Positions 17,314 to 26,094 are shown, counted from the first letter of the stretch. The stretch is DNA of 64,000 nt from Betaproteobacteria bacterium HGW-Betaproteobacteria-11 (GCA_002842395.1 PHCV01000010.1:1-64000), one strand, 5' to 3'. Program-made: numbers and translations. The notes: generated from the letters alone by a model not told the origin.

Positions 17314-17389
17314 TGGAGCGGGAGAAGAGTCTCGAACTCTCGACCTATACCTTGGCAAGGTATCGCTCTACCAACTGAGCTACTCCCGC
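17314..17389 (-). tRNA. glyW: tRNA-Gly (anticodon GCC)
   Basis: The minus strand begins GCGGGAGTAGCTCAG and ends CTTCTCCCGCTCCA, 76 nt with encoded CCA. The anticodon loop CTTGCCAAG gives GCC. It follows pgsA by 37 bases, the same arrangement as E. coli pgsA-glyW-cysT. Confidence 0.97.
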
Positions 17390-17426
17390 AAAACAGAGGC
17401 GCATTATAGCGGCCGACTTCGTGGTG

Positions 17427-17990
17427 TCAACGCTCGAGCGCAGAGATTTCCGGAATCGCCTTGATCAGGTAATAAGCCATCGACCACAAGGTAAGCAGGG
17501 CGGCAATCCAGAGCAGCAACGTCCCTGCCGCGTGCACATCGATGCCATCGAGCGGGGCATGCCAAAGAAGTAACGGGATGGCCACCATCTGCGCCGTGGT
17601 TTTCAGTTTGCCGATGAACGAAACGGCAATGCTTTTGGCCGCGCCGATCTTGGCCATCCATTCGCGCAGGGCCGAAATGGCGATCTCGCGGCCGATGATG
17701 ATGAAGGCCAGCAGCGCATCGGCGCGGCCGAGCTGGACCAGCATCACCAGCGCGGCGGCGACCATCAGCTTGTCGGCCACGGGATCGAGAAAGGCGCCGA
17801 AGGCCGACGACTGCTTGAGCTTGCGCGCCAGCCAGCCGTCGAACCAGTCGGTAATCGCGGCGATCACGAAGGCCACCGTGGCGAGGATATTTTGCTCGAC
17901 GGCCGGAATGGGCAGATAAAAAACGCCGACCACGAACGGGATCAGGAAAATCCGGCCCCAGGTCAGCAGGTTTGGAATATTGAGCGGCAT
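17427..17990 (-). CDS. pgsA: CDP-diacylglycerol--glycerol-3-phosphate 3-phosphatidyltransferase
   Basis: A 187-residue inner-membrane enzyme committing CDP-diacylglycerol to phosphatidylglycerol synthesis. The CDP-alcohol phosphotransferase signature D-G-x2-A-R-x8-G-x3-D-x3-D is fully present starting at 'DGWLAR' (about residue 47). Four or more hydrophobic segments fit the family. The open frame extends far upstream inside uvrC, but the start 'MPLNIPNLLTWGR' at 17990 is the family N-terminus and lies 7 bases after the uvrC stop. The uvrC-pgsA-tRNA-Gly-tRNA-Cys order is conserved in proteobacteria. Confidence 0.95.
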   Translation of the reverse strand: MPLNIPNLLTWGRIFLIPFVVGVFYLPIPAVEQNILATVAFVIAAITDWFDGWLARKLKQSSAFGAFLDPVADKLMVAAALVMLVQLGRADALLAFIIIGREIAISALREWMAKIGAAKSIAVSFIGKLKTTAQMVAIPLLLWHAPLDGIDVHAAGTLLLWIAALLTLWSMAYYLIKAIPEISALER

Positions 17991-17997
17991 CACGGGA

Positions 17998-19932
17998 TCA
18001 GCGCAGTTGTCCGTGAATGACTTCGGCGAGCCGACGCGAAATGCCGTCGATGCGGCACAGGTCATCGACGGTCGCCGCGCGTACGCCAGCGAGCCCGCCA
18101 AACTGGGCCAGCAGTTTCTTGCGCCGCGCCGGGCCGATGCCCGGCACGTCTTCCAGCGTCGACCGGCTGCGCGCCTTGGCGCGCCGTGCCCGGTGGCCGG
18201 TGATGGCGAAGCGGTGCGCCTCGTCACGAATCTCCTGCAACAGATGAAAGCCGGCGTTGTCCATGGCCAATTGTAGCGGTTGGCTGCGGCCGTGCACGAA
18301 CAAGGTTTCCAGACCGGGCTTGCGGCCCTCGCCCTTGGCCACGCCGATGCTTTGCATCGAGCCGAGTCCCAGTTCGGCAAACACCTCGCGGGCCACAGCG
18401 TGCTGCCCCTTGCCGCCGTCGATCAGGATCAGGTCGGGCACCGCCGTATCGCCGGCGCCGACTTTCCGGTTCCGGCCGCCGCTTGCGCGGCTCAACGTTG
18501 GCGAATCGCTCACGTCGGCCTCCACCGAAAACCCGGGCGGCGCGGCTGGCGTCGTCGCCGCCTCATCCACTCCGAGTTTTTCGTAGCGCCGGGTCAGCGC
18601 CTGGCGCATCGCCGCGTAGTCGTCCCCTGGCTGGATGCCTTCGATGTTGAAGCGGCGATATTCGCTTTTTTTCATCGCCCCATCGACGCAAACCACGCAG
18701 GAGGCGACCGTCCCCTCGCCCATCGTGTGGCTGATGTCGAAGCATTCGATGCGCCGCGGCGGCTCGGGTAGATCGAGCGCCTGCTGCAAGGCCAGCAGCC
18801 GGTCGGCGGAACGCTTGCCCGCCTGCTGTCGCGCCACGACGGCGAGCCGCGCGTTATGCAGGGCCATGTCGAGCCAGGCACGCTCCATTTCGTTTCTCGC
18901 CGGTCCGGCATGGAGGCCCTCGGGCAACTCATCCAGCGGCCATGGACTCAGGATCAGCCGCGCCGGAGCCGGCTGCCCGGCGTAATGCTGGGCAATGAAC
19001 GCGGCGAGGATCTCGGCGGCTTCGGCAGCGTGCGGCGCCTGCGGGAAGTACGCGCGATCGCCCAGATGCAGGCCACCGCGCACCATCGCCAGGTTGACGC
19101 ACAGCCCGCCTCGCTCGGCGACGGCAACGATGATGTCGACATCGGCATCGAGCATCGAGCTGACATACTGCCGGTGCAGCACGGTCTGCAATGCCCTGAT
19201 CTGGTCGCGCAGGCGCGCGGCGGCTTCGAATTCGAGCCGCCCGGCGGCGGCGTCCATGCGCTGGCTCAGGTCGTCGATCACGTCGGCATGCTTGCCGCGC
19301 AGGAACAGTTCGGCCAGGCGCGCGTCGGCGGCATACTCTTCCGCGCTGACCAAGCCCACGCAGGGCGCCTTGCAGCGCTTGATCTGATGCAGCAGGCAGG
19401 GCCGCGAACGATGGGCGAACACCGCCTCTTCGCAGGTGCGCAACAGAAAGGTTTTCTGGATCAGCTCGATGCTCTCGCGTACCGCCAGACTGCTGGGAAA
19501 CGGCCCGAAGTAACGCGAGTGCTTGTCGAAGCTGCCGCGATGATAAAAGAGACGCGGGAAGTCCCCTCCCGACAGGCCGATGTAGGGATAGGACTTGTCG
19601 TCGCGAAACAAGATGTTGTATTTCGGCGTCAGCTTCTTGATCAGGGTGTTTTCGAGGATCAGCGCCTCGGCTTCGGAGCGCGTCGCCGTCACCTCGACTT
19701 TCATCACCTGGCGCAGCATCAGCGCGATGCGCGGGCTGTGGCCGGTCTTCGTGAAATACGAGGCCACGCGCCGTTTCAGATTCTTCGCCTTGCCGACGTA
19801 GAGCACCCGGCCTTGCGCATCGAGGTAGCGATACACCCCCGGCGCCTCGGTCAACGTAGCGAGGAACACCTTGCTGTCGAAGGATTCGGCAGAACGGTCA
19901 GTCGAGTTCGGCGCGGATGCGGCGGAAGACAT
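17998..19932 (-). CDS. uvrC: Excinuclease ABC subunit C, with an extra insert
   Basis: A 644-residue nucleotide-excision-repair nuclease. Domains in order: GIY-YIG nuclease (about 20-100, 'APGVYRYLDAQGRVLYVGKA'), UVR motif (about 208-243), RNase H-like nuclease ('ECFDISHTMGEGTVAS', 'PDLILIDGGKGQ'), and C-terminal helix-hairpin-helix ('VPGIGPARRKKLL'). Family members have about 600-610 residues; the excess is a Pro/Ala/Ser-rich insert of about 40 residues ending in KVGAGDTA (about 490-497), placed directly before the conserved 'PDLILIDGG'. The ATG at 19932 lacks a clear ribosome-binding site and overlaps the end of the uracil-DNA glycosylase gene by 35 bases, so translation is probably coupled. 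Confidence 0.92.
   Translation of the reverse strand: MSSAASAPNSTDRSAESFDSKVFLATLTEAPGVYRYLDAQGRVLYVGKAKNLKRRVASYFTKTGHSPRIALMLRQVMKVEVTATRSEAEALILENTLIKKLTPKYNILFRDDKSYPYIGLSGGDFPRLFYHRGSFDKHSRYFGPFPSSLAVRESIELIQKTFLLRTCEEAVFAHRSRPCLLHQIKRCKAPCVGLVSAEEYAADARLAELFLRGKHADVIDDLSQRMDAAAGRLEFEAAARLRDQIRALQTVLHRQYVSSMLDADVDIIVAVAERGGLCVNLAMVRGGLHLGDRAYFPQAPHAAEAAEILAAFIAQHYAGQPAPARLILSPWPLDELPEGLHAGPARNEMERAWLDMALHNARLAVVARQQAGKRSADRLLALQQALDLPEPPRRIECFDISHTMGEGTVASCVVCVDGAMKKSEYRRFNIEGIQPGDDYAAMRQALTRRYEKLGVDEAATTPAAPPGFSVEADVSDSPTLSRASGGRNRKVGAGDTAVPDLILIDGGKGQHAVAREVFAELGLGSMQSIGVAKGEGRKPGLETLFVHGRSQPLQLAMDNAGFHLLQEIRDEAHRFAITGHRARRAKARSRSTLEDVPGIGPARRKKLLAQFGGLAGVRAATVDDLCRIDGISRRLAEVIHGQLR
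18443..18467 (-). repeat. Dispersed 25-nt repeat, copy 4 (inside uvrC)
   Basis: Minus strand: GGAAAGTCGGCGCCGG then CGATACGGC. It is read in frame as KVGAGDTA at the downstream edge of a UvrC insert that other UvrC proteins lack. Confidence 0.88.
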
Positions 19933-20524
19933 CGGAAAAGTCGGCGCTGGTGAGACGGCGGGTTTGCGTGTTGTAGCGGCTGCAATGATAGCTGTCGATG
20001 AGTAGTCGGCCAGCGGGCAGCGCATGGCGCGCGCCGTGGGCGAAGGGCAATGCCGACTGCTTGAGACCGAGCGCCAGCAGCACCGCCTTGTGGGCAACGA
20101 GCCCCAGCGCCAGGATGACCCGCAACTCGGGCGCGGCCGCCAGTTCATTGGCCAGGTAACGGTTGCAGGTTCTGATCTCCGCCGGTTCGGGCTTGTTTTG
20201 CGGCGGCAGGCATTTGACGGCGTTGGTAATCCGGCAGTCATGCAATTGCAGGCCATCGTCGGCCGCGACGGACACCGGCCGCGAGGCAAAGCCGAAGGCA
20301 TGCAGGGTTTTGTAGAGCAGTATTCCGGCATGGTCGCCGGTAAAGGGGCGACCGCTGCGATTGGCGCCATGCATGCCGGGGGCGAGGCCGACGATCAGCA
20401 GTCGCGCCCGCGGATCGCCGAACGGCGCCACCGGGCGGGCATGATAATCCGCATGCCGTTCGCGCACGCCGGCGAGGAAGCCGGCCAGGCGCGGGCAGTC
20501 GGTACAACGTAAAAGTGTATTCAT
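19898..20524 (-). CDS. Uracil-DNA glycosylase, family 5 (UDGb) type
   Basis: A 208-residue DNA-repair glycosylase of the uracil-DNA glycosylase superfamily. The active-site stretch 'GLAPGMHGANRSGRPFTGD' (about 46-64) is the family 5 (UDGb) form, without the acidic residue of family 1. An early CxxC ('CTDCP') and the cysteine in 'NAVKCLPP' plus 'CNRY' are candidates for the iron-sulfur cluster of families 4 and 5. The second motif is 'DSYHCSRYNTQTRR'. A copy of the dispersed repeat encodes 'RRLTSADF' near residues 188-196. It lies immediately upstream of uvrC, which makes a two-gene base- and nucleotide-excision repair pair. Confidence 0.88.
   Translation of the reverse strand: MNTLLRCTDCPRLAGFLAGVRERHADYHARPVAPFGDPRARLLIVGLAPGMHGANRSGRPFTGDHAGILLYKTLHAFGFASRPVSVAADDGLQLHDCRITNAVKCLPPQNKPEPAEIRTCNRYLANELAAAPELRVILALGLVAHKAVLLALGLKQSALPFAHGARHALPAGRLLIDSYHCSRYNTQTRRLTSADFSDVFRRIRAELD
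19935..19959 (+). repeat. Dispersed 25-nt repeat, copy 5 (in the udg 3' end, 3 bases before the uvrC start)
   Basis: Plus strand: GAAAAGTCGGCGCTGG then TGAGACGGC. It is read in frame by the minus-strand glycosylase gene as RRLTSADF, so here the repeat is inverted relative to its host. It ends next to the uvrC ATG. Confidence 0.88.
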
Positions 20525-20545
20525 TCGGCTAGGATACCGTTCCTC

Positions 20546-21643
20546 ATGGCGAACTGCATCTCATTGACCACCCTTCGTTGCGATATTTTCTGCCGCGTCA
20601 TCGACAACTACGGCGATGCCGGTGTCTGCTGGCGCCTGGCGCGGCAGCTGGCGCTCGAACATGGCTGGCAGGTGCGCCTGTGGATCGACGATCCGGCGCC
20701 GCTGGCGCTGTTGGCGCCCGATCATGCCTCCGGGCCGGTCACCGCGTGCCGCTGGCCGACCGACTTTCCAGCGGTCACGGCCGACGCGACGGCCGACGTC
20801 GTCGTCGAAGCCTTCGCCTGCCACCTGCCGCCGGCGTATATCGCGGCGATGGCGCAGCGCACGCGGGTGCCCGTGTGGCTCAACCTCGACTACCTTTCCG
20901 CCGAGGACTGGGTGGGTGACTGTCATGGCCTGGCCTCGCCCCATCCGCAACTGCCGCTGGCCAAATATTTCTTCTTTCCCGGTTTTGATGCGCAGAGCGG
21001 CGGCCTGCTGCGCGAACGCGACTATGACCCCCGGCGGCAGGCATTCGACGCGGATGCCTTTCGTGCCGAGTTCGCCTTGCCCCCGCAGACAGCGAACACA
21101 CTGACGGTTTCGCTGTTCAGTTATCCCGGCGCACCGACGGCGCGCTTGTTCCGGGCACTGGCCGCTGCCCGGCAGCCAACCCTTCTGCTCCGTCCAGGCA
21201 GCGGCGAGCGGGCGTTCACCGAGGGCAATCTGAGCGTGCGCCCCCTCCCCTTCCTGCCGCAAATCCGCTACGACGAACTGCTGTGGACCTGCGATCTCAA
21301 CTTCGTCCGCGGCGAGGATTCCTTCGTCCGCGCGCAATGGGCGGGCAAGCCCTTCGTCTGGCAGATCTATCCGCAGGCTGAAAATGTCCATCGGATGAAA
21401 CTGGACGCCTTCCTCGACCGGTATGCAAAAGTCGGCGCTGGGGATACGGCCAGCAACACGGCGATGCAGGCGCTGCACGATTTCTGGCACGCCTGGAACG
21501 GCGAGGGCGTCATTGACTGGAACCACTTTGGCGCCGCCCTGCCGGAACTGACGCCGCTCGCGCAGGGCTGGAGCGAACATCTGTCGCAGCGCCCCGATCT
21601 GGCGACCAATCTTGTGCAGTTCTGCCTTGAGCGGCTAAAATAG
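20546..21643 (+). CDS. earP: EF-P arginine rhamnosyltransferase
   Basis: A 365-residue GT-B glycosyltransferase that transfers rhamnose from dTDP-rhamnose to Arg32 of elongation factor P. The start '[24 protein letters not shown]' (quoted in part: [13 protein letters not shown]) contains the conserved acidic pair of the EarP active site, and '[20 protein letters not shown]' lies in the C-terminal donor-binding half. The neighbouring efp gene starts 35 bases downstream and has Arg32, which settles the assignment. At about residues 294-303 the linker reads '[14 protein letters not shown]', encoded by a dispersed repeat copy where relatives have unrelated linker sequence. Confidence 0.95.
   Translation: MANCISLTTLRCDIFCRVIDNYGDAGVCWRLARQLALEHGWQVRLWIDDPAPLALLAPDHASGPVTACRWPTDFPAVTADATADVVVEAFACHLPPAYIAAMAQRTRVPVWLNLDYLSAEDWVGDCHGLASPHPQLPLAKYFFFPGFDAQSGGLLRERDYDPRRQAFDADAFRAEFALPPQTANTLTVSLFSYPGAPTARLFRALAAARQPTLLLRPGSGERAFTEGNLSVRPLPFLPQIRYDELLWTCDLNFVRGEDSFVRAQWAGKPFVWQIYPQAENVHRMKLDAFLDRYAKVGAGDTASNTAMQALHDFWHAWNGEGVIDWNHFGAALPELTPLAQGWSEHLSQRPDLATNLVQFCLERLK
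21426..21450 (+). repeat. Dispersed 25-nt repeat, copy 6 (inside earP)
   Basis: Plus strand: CAAAAGTCGGCGCTGG then GGATACGGC. It is read in frame as KVGAGDTA in a variable linker of EarP. Confidence 0.9.
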
Positions 21644-21678
21644 GCGGTTTCTCATTTCCCTTTGCTGGAAGCATACTC

Positions 21679-22236
21679 ATGAAAATCGCCCAGGAACTCC
21701 GCGCCGGTAACGTCGTCATGGTCGGCAACGACCCGCTCGTGGTACAAAAAGCCGAATACAACAAGTCGGGCCGCAGCTCGGCCGTAGTCAAGTTCAAGTT
21801 CAAGAATCTGCTCACCGGCGCCGCCTCGGAAGCCGTGTACAAGGCCGACGACAAGTTCGATCAGGTCGTGCCCGAGCGCAGGGAATGCACCTATTCCTAC
21901 TTCGCCGAACCGATGTATGTCTTCATGGATGAGGAATACAACCAGTACGAAGTGGAAGCCGAGAACATGGGCGATGCCGTCAATTACATCGAGGATGGCA
22001 TGCCGGTGGCCGTCGTGTTCTACGATGGCAAGGCGATCTCCGTCGAAATGCCCAACAGCGTGGTGCGTGAAGTGGTGTATACCGAACCCGCGGTCAAGGG
22101 CGATACCTCGGGCAAGGTGATGAAGCCGGCCCGTATCACCACCGGTTTCGAACTGCCGGTGCCGTTGTTTGTCGAAATCGGCGACAAGATCGAAATCGAC
22201 ACCCGCACCGCCGAGTACCGCAACCGCGTCAAGTAG
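21679..22236 (+). CDS. efp: Elongation factor P (arginine-type)
   Basis: A 185-residue translation factor that relieves ribosome stalling at polyproline stretches. It has the three-domain EF-P length and N-terminal '[16 protein letters not shown]'. The tip loop reads '[10 protein letters not shown]', placing arginine at position 32, the residue modified by EarP, rather than the lysine modified by EpmA/B. An intrinsic terminator follows directly, so earP-efp ends as a unit. Confidence 0.97.
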   Translation: MKIAQELRAGNVVMVGNDPLVVQKAEYNKSGRSSAVVKFKFKNLLTGAASEAVYKADDKFDQVVPERRECTYSYFAEPMYVFMDEEYNQYEVEAENMGDAVNYIEDGMPVAVVFYDGKAISVEMPNSVVREVVYTEPAVKGDTSGKVMKPARITTGFELPVPLFVEIGDKIEIDTRTAEYRNRVK

Positions 22237-22255
22237 TCTCCGCCCAAGAATGGCA

Positions 22256-22293
22256 AAAAAGGCAGCTCGCGTTCGACGCCGGGCTGCCTTTTT
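22256..22293 (+). terminator. Intrinsic terminator after efp
   Basis: AAAAAGGCAGC pairs with GCTGCCTTTTT across a 16-base loop, followed by ATT. It lies 20 bases after the efp stop and before the next gene at 22306. Confidence 0.88.
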
Positions 22294-22305
22294 ATTCTTT
22301 CCTCC

Positions 22306-23919
22306 ATGCGCCTGACCGGACTCCGCCTGCCGCTCGACCATGCCGCCGACGCCTTGCCGGCGGCGATCGTCAGGCGGCTCGGCATCACCACCGCCGAACT
22401 GCTCGGCTACACGGTGTTTCGCCGCAGCTGTGACGCGCGCAAACCCTCGGCCATCGCTCTCACCTATACGCTCGACATCGAGCTCAAGAACGAGGCGGCG
22501 ACCCTCATCCGTCTGCGCGGCGACTCGCATGTCGGGCCGACGCCCGACACCGCTTACCATCCGGTCGCGCAGGCTCCCATCGATCCGAAATCACGCCGTC
22601 CGCTGGTCATCGGCTGCGGCCCCTGCGGACTGTTCGCCGGCCTGTTGCTGGCCCAGATGGGCTTCAAGCCGCTGATTCTCGAACGCGGCAAGCCGGTGCG
22701 CGAACGCACCAGGGACACCTGGGCGCTCTGGCGCGAGGGACGGCTCGATCCGGAATCCAACGTACAGTTCGGCGAAGGCGGCGCCGGCACCTTCTCCGAC
22801 GGCAAGCTGTACAGCCAGATCGGCGATCCAAACCATCGGGCGCGCAAGGTGCTCAGCGAATTCGTCACGGCCGGCGCCCCAGCGGAAATCCTCTACGTCG
22901 CCAAGCCGCACATCGGCACCTTCCGTCTTGTCTCGATGGTGGAAAACATGCGCGCCACGATCGAATCACTCGGCGGCGAAATCCGTTTCCAGAGCCGGGT
23001 CGATGATTTCCTCATCGATGCTGGAAAAATCCGCGGCGTAGTTCTTGCCAGTGGCGAAGTCATCGCCAGCGATCACGTGGTCCTCGCCCTCGGCCACAGC
23101 GCCCGCGACAGCTTTGCCAAGCTCCATGAGCGCGGCGTATTCATGGAGCCGAAGCCATTTTCCATCGGCCTGCGCATCGAACATCCGCAAACGATGATCG
23201 ATCGCGCCCGCTACGGCACGTTTGCCGGCCATCCGCTGCTCGGCGCGGCCGACTACAAGCTGGTGCATCACGCCGGCAATGGACGCACGGCCTACAGTTT
23301 CTGCATGTGTCCCGGCGGCACGGTGGTCGCCGCCACCTCCGAGCCGGGCCGGGTGGTCACCAACGGCATGAGCCAGTATTCACGCAACGAGCGCAATGCC
23401 AACAGTGCGCTGGTCGTCGGCATCGACCCGGAGGACTATCCGCCACGCCATGCGGGCGATCCGCTGGCCGGCATCGAATTCCAGCGTCATTGGGAAGCCC
23501 TGGCCTTTGCCGCCGGTGGCGGCGACTATCGCGCGCCGGCACAACTCGTCGGCGACTTCCTCGCCGGCCGGCCGTCGACGACGCTGGGCGAAATCGTTCC
23601 CTCCTACACGCCGGGCATACGCCTCACCGACCTTGCGCCCTGCCTGCCCGCCTACGTGGTCGACACCCTGCGTCAGGCACTAGCGGCCTTCGGTCGCACG
23701 ATTCGCGGTTTCGACCGCGAGGATGCATTGCTCACCGGAGTCGAAACACGCACCTCGTCACCGTTGCGGATCACCCGCAACGAAAAATTCCAGAGCCTGA
23801 ATGTCGCCGGACTCTACCCGGCCGGCGAAGGCGCCGGCTATGCCGGTGGAATTCTCTCGGCCGGGGTCGACGGCATCCGTGCCGCCGAAGCCGTTGCCCG
23901 CGATCTGGCCGGCGGCTAG
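22306..23919 (+). CDS. FAD-dependent dehydrogenase of the COG2509 type, function unknown
   Basis: A 537-residue flavoprotein. An N-terminal domain of about 90 residues ('GYTVFRRSCDARK') precedes the FAD-binding motif 'VIGCGPCGLFAGLLLAQMG' near residue 102. Further landmarks are 'NVQFGEGGAGTFSDGKLYS', 'FCMCPGGTVVAA', and the C-terminal 'GLYPAGEGAGYAGGILSAG', which together define the widespread uncharacterised FAD-dependent dehydrogenase family COG2509. No substrate is known to me. The gene begins shortly after the efp terminator and ends convergent with nagZ, with a repeat copy in between. Confidence 0.85.
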   Translation: MRLTGLRLPLDHAADALPAAIVRRLGITTAELLGYTVFRRSCDARKPSAIALTYTLDIELKNEAATLIRLRGDSHVGPTPDTAYHPVAQAPIDPKSRRPLVIGCGPCGLFAGLLLAQMGFKPLILERGKPVRERTRDTWALWREGRLDPESNVQFGEGGAGTFSDGKLYSQIGDPNHRARKVLSEFVTAGAPAEILYVAKPHIGTFRLVSMVENMRATIESLGGEIRFQSRVDDFLIDAGKIRGVVLASGEVIASDHVVLALGHSARDSFAKLHERGVFMEPKPFSIGLRIEHPQTMIDRARYGTFAGHPLLGAADYKLVHHAGNGRTAYSFCMCPGGTVVAATSEPGRVVTNGMSQYSRNERNANSALVVGIDPEDYPPRHAGDPLAGIEFQRHWEALAFAAGGGDYRAPAQLVGDFLAGRPSTTLGEIVPSYTPGIRLTDLAPCLPAYVVDTLRQALAAFGRTIRGFDREDALLTGVETRTSSPLRITRNEKFQSLNVAGLYPAGEGAGYAGGILSAGVDGIRAAEAVARDLAGG

Positions 23920-23939
23920 CGCCCGGCGCGGTGTACTTC

Positions 23940-23964
23940 GGCGTCTCGCCAGCGCCGACTTTTC
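23940..23964 (-). repeat. Dispersed 25-nt repeat, copy 7 (between convergent genes)
   Basis: Minus strand: GAAAAGTCGGCGCTGG then CGAGACGCC. It begins 9 bases after the nagZ TGA stop, in the same sense as nagZ, and 20 bases beyond the flavoprotein stop on the other strand. Confidence 0.9.
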
Positions 23965-23972
23965 TGGCCCGC

Positions 23973-24974
23973 TCAGACCAGCGCCGCCACCGCCACCCGG
24001 GCAGCCGCCAGGCACGCCTCATCGACCTGCCAGGCGAAATCCGGGCGCAGCCGTTCCAGGCGCGCCGCGCGGCGCGGATCGAAGGCCGGCTGCCAGCGCG
24101 CGAGCAATTCGCCCACCGCCTCCGGCGCGTTGCAGACCAGCAGCACATCACAACCCGCCGACCAGGCCGCCTCGGCCCGCGCGACGATATCACCCGCCAC
24201 GCTGGCGCCTTCCATCGACAGGTCGTCACTGAAAATCACGCCATCGAAGGCAAAATCACGCCGCAACAACTCGAGCCAGAGCGGCGAAAATCCGGCCGGC
24301 CGCGAGTCGATGCGCGGGTAGATTACATGCGCCGGCATCACCGCATCGAGCCTTAGCTGACGATAGGGCGCCATGTCCTCGGCCAGTTCGTCGAAGCCGC
24401 GTTCATCGACCGGAATGGCAACGTGCGAATCGGCCTCGGCCCAGCCGTGGCCGGGGAAATGCTTGCCGCAACAGCCCATCCCGGCGTCGTGCAATCCGTC
24501 GATCAGCGCCCCGGCCAGGGCGATCACGGCCCGCGGCTGACGATGAAAGGCACGATCGCCGATCACCGCGCTACGCCCCCAGTCGAGGTCGAGCACCGGA
24601 GTGAAGGAAAAATCGGCGCCACACTCGCGCAACTCGGCCGCCAGCAGGTAACCGATGGCGCGCGCGGCCCGCTGTGCCGCAGCGGGGTCGCGATCCCACC
24701 AGGCGCCCAGCCGACGCATCGGCGGCAGCACGGTGAACCCTTCGCGGCAGCGCTGTACCCGCCCGCCTTCATGGTCGATGGCGATGACCAGCGCGGGCGC
24801 GCGCAGGGCATGAATCGAGCGGCATAGTGCAGCGAGTTGCTGTCTGTCGCAATAGTTGCGCGCGAACAGGATGATGCCGCCGACCCGCGGGTCGGTCAAT
24901 CGTTCGACATCGAGCGATGAGAGTTCATGGCCGGCAATGTCGATCATCAGCGGACCGAGCGGGATGTTTTTCAT
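23973..24974 (-). CDS. nagZ: Beta-N-acetylhexosaminidase (GH3)
   Basis: A 333-residue cytoplasmic enzyme that removes GlcNAc from anhydro-muropeptides during peptidoglycan recycling. 'IAIDHEGGRVQR' near residue 65, 'FTPVLDLDWG', 'CCGKHFPGHG' (about 165-174) with the catalytic histidine, and the nucleophile region 'GVIFSDDLSMEG' are standard NagZ features. Length is typical. Its ATG overlaps the acpS TGA by four bases, making it the last gene of the lepA-to-nagZ operon. Confidence 0.95.
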   Translation of the reverse strand: MKNIPLGPLMIDIAGHELSSLDVERLTDPRVGGIILFARNYCDRQQLAALCRSIHALRAPALVIAIDHEGGRVQRCREGFTVLPPMRRLGAWWDRDPAAAQRAARAIGYLLAAELRECGADFSFTPVLDLDWGRSAVIGDRAFHRQPRAVIALAGALIDGLHDAGMGCCGKHFPGHGWAEADSHVAIPVDERGFDELAEDMAPYRQLRLDAVMPAHVIYPRIDSRPAGFSPLWLELLRRDFAFDGVIFSDDLSMEGASVAGDIVARAEAAWSAGCDVLLVCNAPEAVGELLARWQPAFDPRRAARLERLRPDFAWQVDEACLAAARVAVAALV

Positions 24975-25348
24975 GTCGTCTCCAGCAGGACAAAGGCCAC
25001 GGCGTAATCGGTTTCATCGGCCAGCGAAAGGTGCGCGCACAGGCCACGCTCGGCGAGCCAGGCGGCAGGCTCGGCAGCGAAGGCGAAAGCGGGCTTGCCC
25101 AGCGCATCGTGCGTCACGGCCACGTTCGGCAAGACGAAAGGCGAGCGCACGCCGATGCCGAGCGCCTTGCCCAGGGCTTCCTTGGCGGCGAAGCGCTTGG
25201 CCAGAAAGCGTGCGGGCAGAGGACTTTCGAGGCAAGCCTGCCGCTCTTCGGACGCCAACAACTTGTCTGCGGCGCGTTCGCCGTGACGTTGCCAGAGCGC
25301 CTCCATGCGCGCGACGGCGACGATGTCGGTGCCGATGCCGAAGATCAT
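24971..25348 (-). CDS. acpS: Holo-[acyl-carrier-protein] synthase
   Basis: A 125-residue phosphopantetheinyl transferase that activates AcpP (Ser37, gene at 39360). 'IFGIGTDIVAVARME' at the start supplies the metal-binding Asp, and 'FLAKRFAAKEALGKALG' the Glu/Lys motif. It overlaps pdxJ upstream and nagZ downstream by ATGA junctions, so translation of the three is coupled. Confidence 0.96.
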   Translation of the reverse strand: MIFGIGTDIVAVARMEALWQRHGERAADKLLASEERQACLESPLPARFLAKRFAAKEALGKALGIGVRSPFVLPNVAVTHDALGKPAFAFAAEPAAWLAERGLCAHLSLADETDYAVAFVLLETT

Positions 25349-26094
25349 CGCGCCCGGGCTTCCCGCAGCAGGCGCTTCATCTCGGCCACCGCCTCGCGCA
25401 TGCCGACGAACAGGGCGCGACTGACGATGGCGTGGCCGATATGCAATTCGCGAATCCCGGGCAGGGCAGCCACCGGCTGCACGTTGAAGTAATTGAGTGC
25501 ATGGCCGGCATTGAAGCGCATTCCGGCGGCGCGGATCGCCTCCCCGGCGCGGCGGATTTTTTCCAGCTCGGCGAGTACCGGCGCGCTCTCCGCATCGCGT
25601 CCACGGCTGTGAAAGACATGCGCATAGGGGCCGCTATGCACCTCGCACACTCGTGCGCCGATCCGCGCCGCGGCCTCGACCTGGGCCGGCTCGGCGTCGA
25701 TGAAGACGCTGGTGACGATTCCGGCGTCGGCCAACCGGGCGACCACGGTGGCCAGTCGCGCTTCCTGGGCAAGGATGTCGAGCCCGCCTTCGGTGGTGAT
25801 TTCATGGCGGCCTTCGGGCACCAGCATCGCCATTTCGGGTTTGAGTTCGCAGGCAATCGCCACCATTTCGTCGGTGGCGGCCATCTCGAGATTGAGTTTG
25901 ATGTGGGTCAGCTCGCGCAGGCGACGCACATCGCGATCCTGAATATGCCGCCGGTCTTCGCGCAGATGCACCGTGATGCCATCGGCGCCACCCAGATGTG
26001 CCTCGACCGCTGCCCAGACCGGATCGGGCTCCCAGGTCTGCCGCGCCTGCCGCAGCGTGGCGACATGGTCGATATTCACGCCAAGTTCGATCAT
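25345..26094 (-). CDS. pdxJ: Pyridoxine 5'-phosphate synthase
   Basis: A 249-residue TIM-barrel enzyme condensing 1-deoxyxylulose-5-phosphate with aminoacetone phosphate in vitamin B6 synthesis. 'ELGVNIDHVATLRQARQT', 'GADGITVHLREDRRHIQD' and 'KLNLEMAAT' are conserved. The frame is open upstream to 26292, but ATG 26094 has a GGAGGAA ribosome-binding site and the family N-terminus. It follows recO after 109 bases containing a palindrome. Confidence 0.96.
   Translation of the reverse strand: MIELGVNIDHVATLRQARQTWEPDPVWAAVEAHLGGADGITVHLREDRRHIQDRDVRRLRELTHIKLNLEMAATDEMVAIACELKPEMAMLVPEGRHEITTEGGLDILAQEARLATVVARLADAGIVTSVFIDAEPAQVEAAARIGARVCEVHSGPYAHVFHSRGRDAESAPVLAELEKIRRAGEAIRAAGMRFNAGHALNYFNVQPVAALPGIRELHIGHAIVSRALFVGMREAVAEMKRLLREARAR

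Noticed and set aside
24600-24630. AAAAATCGGCGCCACACTCGCG in nagZ resembling the repeat
   Set aside because: Several core mismatches, and it encodes the conserved NagZ stretch CGADFSFTPV.
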